In this document: positions 5,119-5,305 of the stretch, piece by piece
Position numbering within the stretch: the first letter of the stretch is position 1
Layout of the letters: each line of letters begins with the position of its first letter
Origin: Candidatus Bathyarchaeota archaeon
GTDB taxonomy: Archaea; Thermoproteota; Bathyarchaeia; RBG-16-48-13; GCA-020355125
Direction: 5' to 3'
Assembly (NCBI GenBank): GCA_026014905.1
Contig: JAOZHK010000148.1
Span: 1 to 5,305 of the forward strand
DNA: 5,305 nucleotides
Notes under the pieces: generated by a model
Databases searched by the model: none
Seen by the model: the letters and a program-made list of their open reading frames with translations, nothing else
What the model was told of the DNA's origin: nothing
Program-made: the position numbers and the translations under genes

Positions 5119-5305
5119 TTAGTGCACGGGTTCGTTACTTGTCACTAGGTATTCCGTAGGATCACGTATGTTCGCCTCGAGGAAGGCGTTTTGTCGGTTG
5201 CGACAGGACTCGCATTGCCCACAATGCTTGTCTTGATTGATGTAACAGGACCACGTGTCCTGATAGGGTACCCCGAGCTGAGTTCCTAATGTGATAATTT
5301 CAGAC
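5119..5305 (-). CDS. queC: 7-cyano-7-deazaguanine synthase QueC, C-terminal fragment
   Basis: Translating the minus strand from the window edge gives 61 residues and a TAA stop at 5121-5119. The rest of the gene lies beyond the window. The fragment contains LGVPYQDTWSCY, then HCGQCESCRNRQNAF, then RDPTEYL, the usual QueC tail. Its four cysteines (fragment residues 20, 28, 31 and 34) match the QueC zinc site. QueC converts 7-carboxy-7-deazaguanine to preQ0 using ATP and ammonia. In archaea preQ0 is inserted at G15 of tRNA by archaeal tRNA-guanine transglycosylase and matured to archaeosine; in bacteria it feeds queuosine. The gene converges on the glycosylase gene with a 48-base gap. Start, promoter and regulation cannot be seen. 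Confidence 0.92.
   Translation of the reverse strand, partial: SEIITLGTQLGVPYQDTWSCYINQDKHCGQCESCRNRQNAFLEANIRDPTEYLVTSNEPVH

Noticed and set aside
5247..5261. Imperfect inverted repeat AGGAC-CACGT-GTCCT near the right end
   Set aside because: It lies inside the conserved QueC coding sequence, over the DTWSC region, and is explained by codon content.

Overview
This window looks like ordinary archaeal chromosome, from an organism I cannot place more precisely. The best evidence is an intact archaeal-type (class I) CCA-adding enzyme, a tRNA gene interrupted by a short intron that folds into a splicing-endonuclease-like motif, TATA-like boxes about 26 bases before the likely transcription starts, and genes with very short leaders and no clear Shine-Dalgarno site. 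Base composition is moderate, about half G+C in most genes. The exception is the gene at 3858-4493, which is visibly AT-richer.

Left part (1-3444): a class I/II aminotransferase (+) converges on thpR (-), an RNA 2',3'-cyclic phosphodiesterase. thpR is divergent from cca (+), the tRNA 3'-end nucleotidyltransferase. The 128-base thpR/cca spacer holds one TATA-like box for each direction.

Middle (3445-3857): a 146-base spacer leads to tRNA-Pro(GGG). This gene carries an insert of about 35 bases in its D-loop, read here as an intron after position 15, and it encodes its own CCA end. A GC-rich block of inverted repeats follows.

Right part (3858-5305): a 211-residue protein of unknown function with a HEPN-like look is followed by a MUG/TDG-type uracil-DNA glycosylase that lacks the usual catalytic Asn. 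The final 187 bases, on the minus strand, hold the C-terminal end of queC, the preQ0 synthase that feeds archaeosine synthesis in archaea.

A theme of tRNA maturation runs through the window: CCA addition, cyclic-phosphate chemistry, an intron-containing tRNA and the preQ0 pathway. Archaeosine is made at G15, the base directly before the proposed intron. I see no CRISPR array, insertion sequence, phage genes or obvious defence operon. The most unusual items are the D-loop intron, the variant glycosylase active site, the HEPN-like gene with a substituted His position, and the GC-rich inverted repeats.
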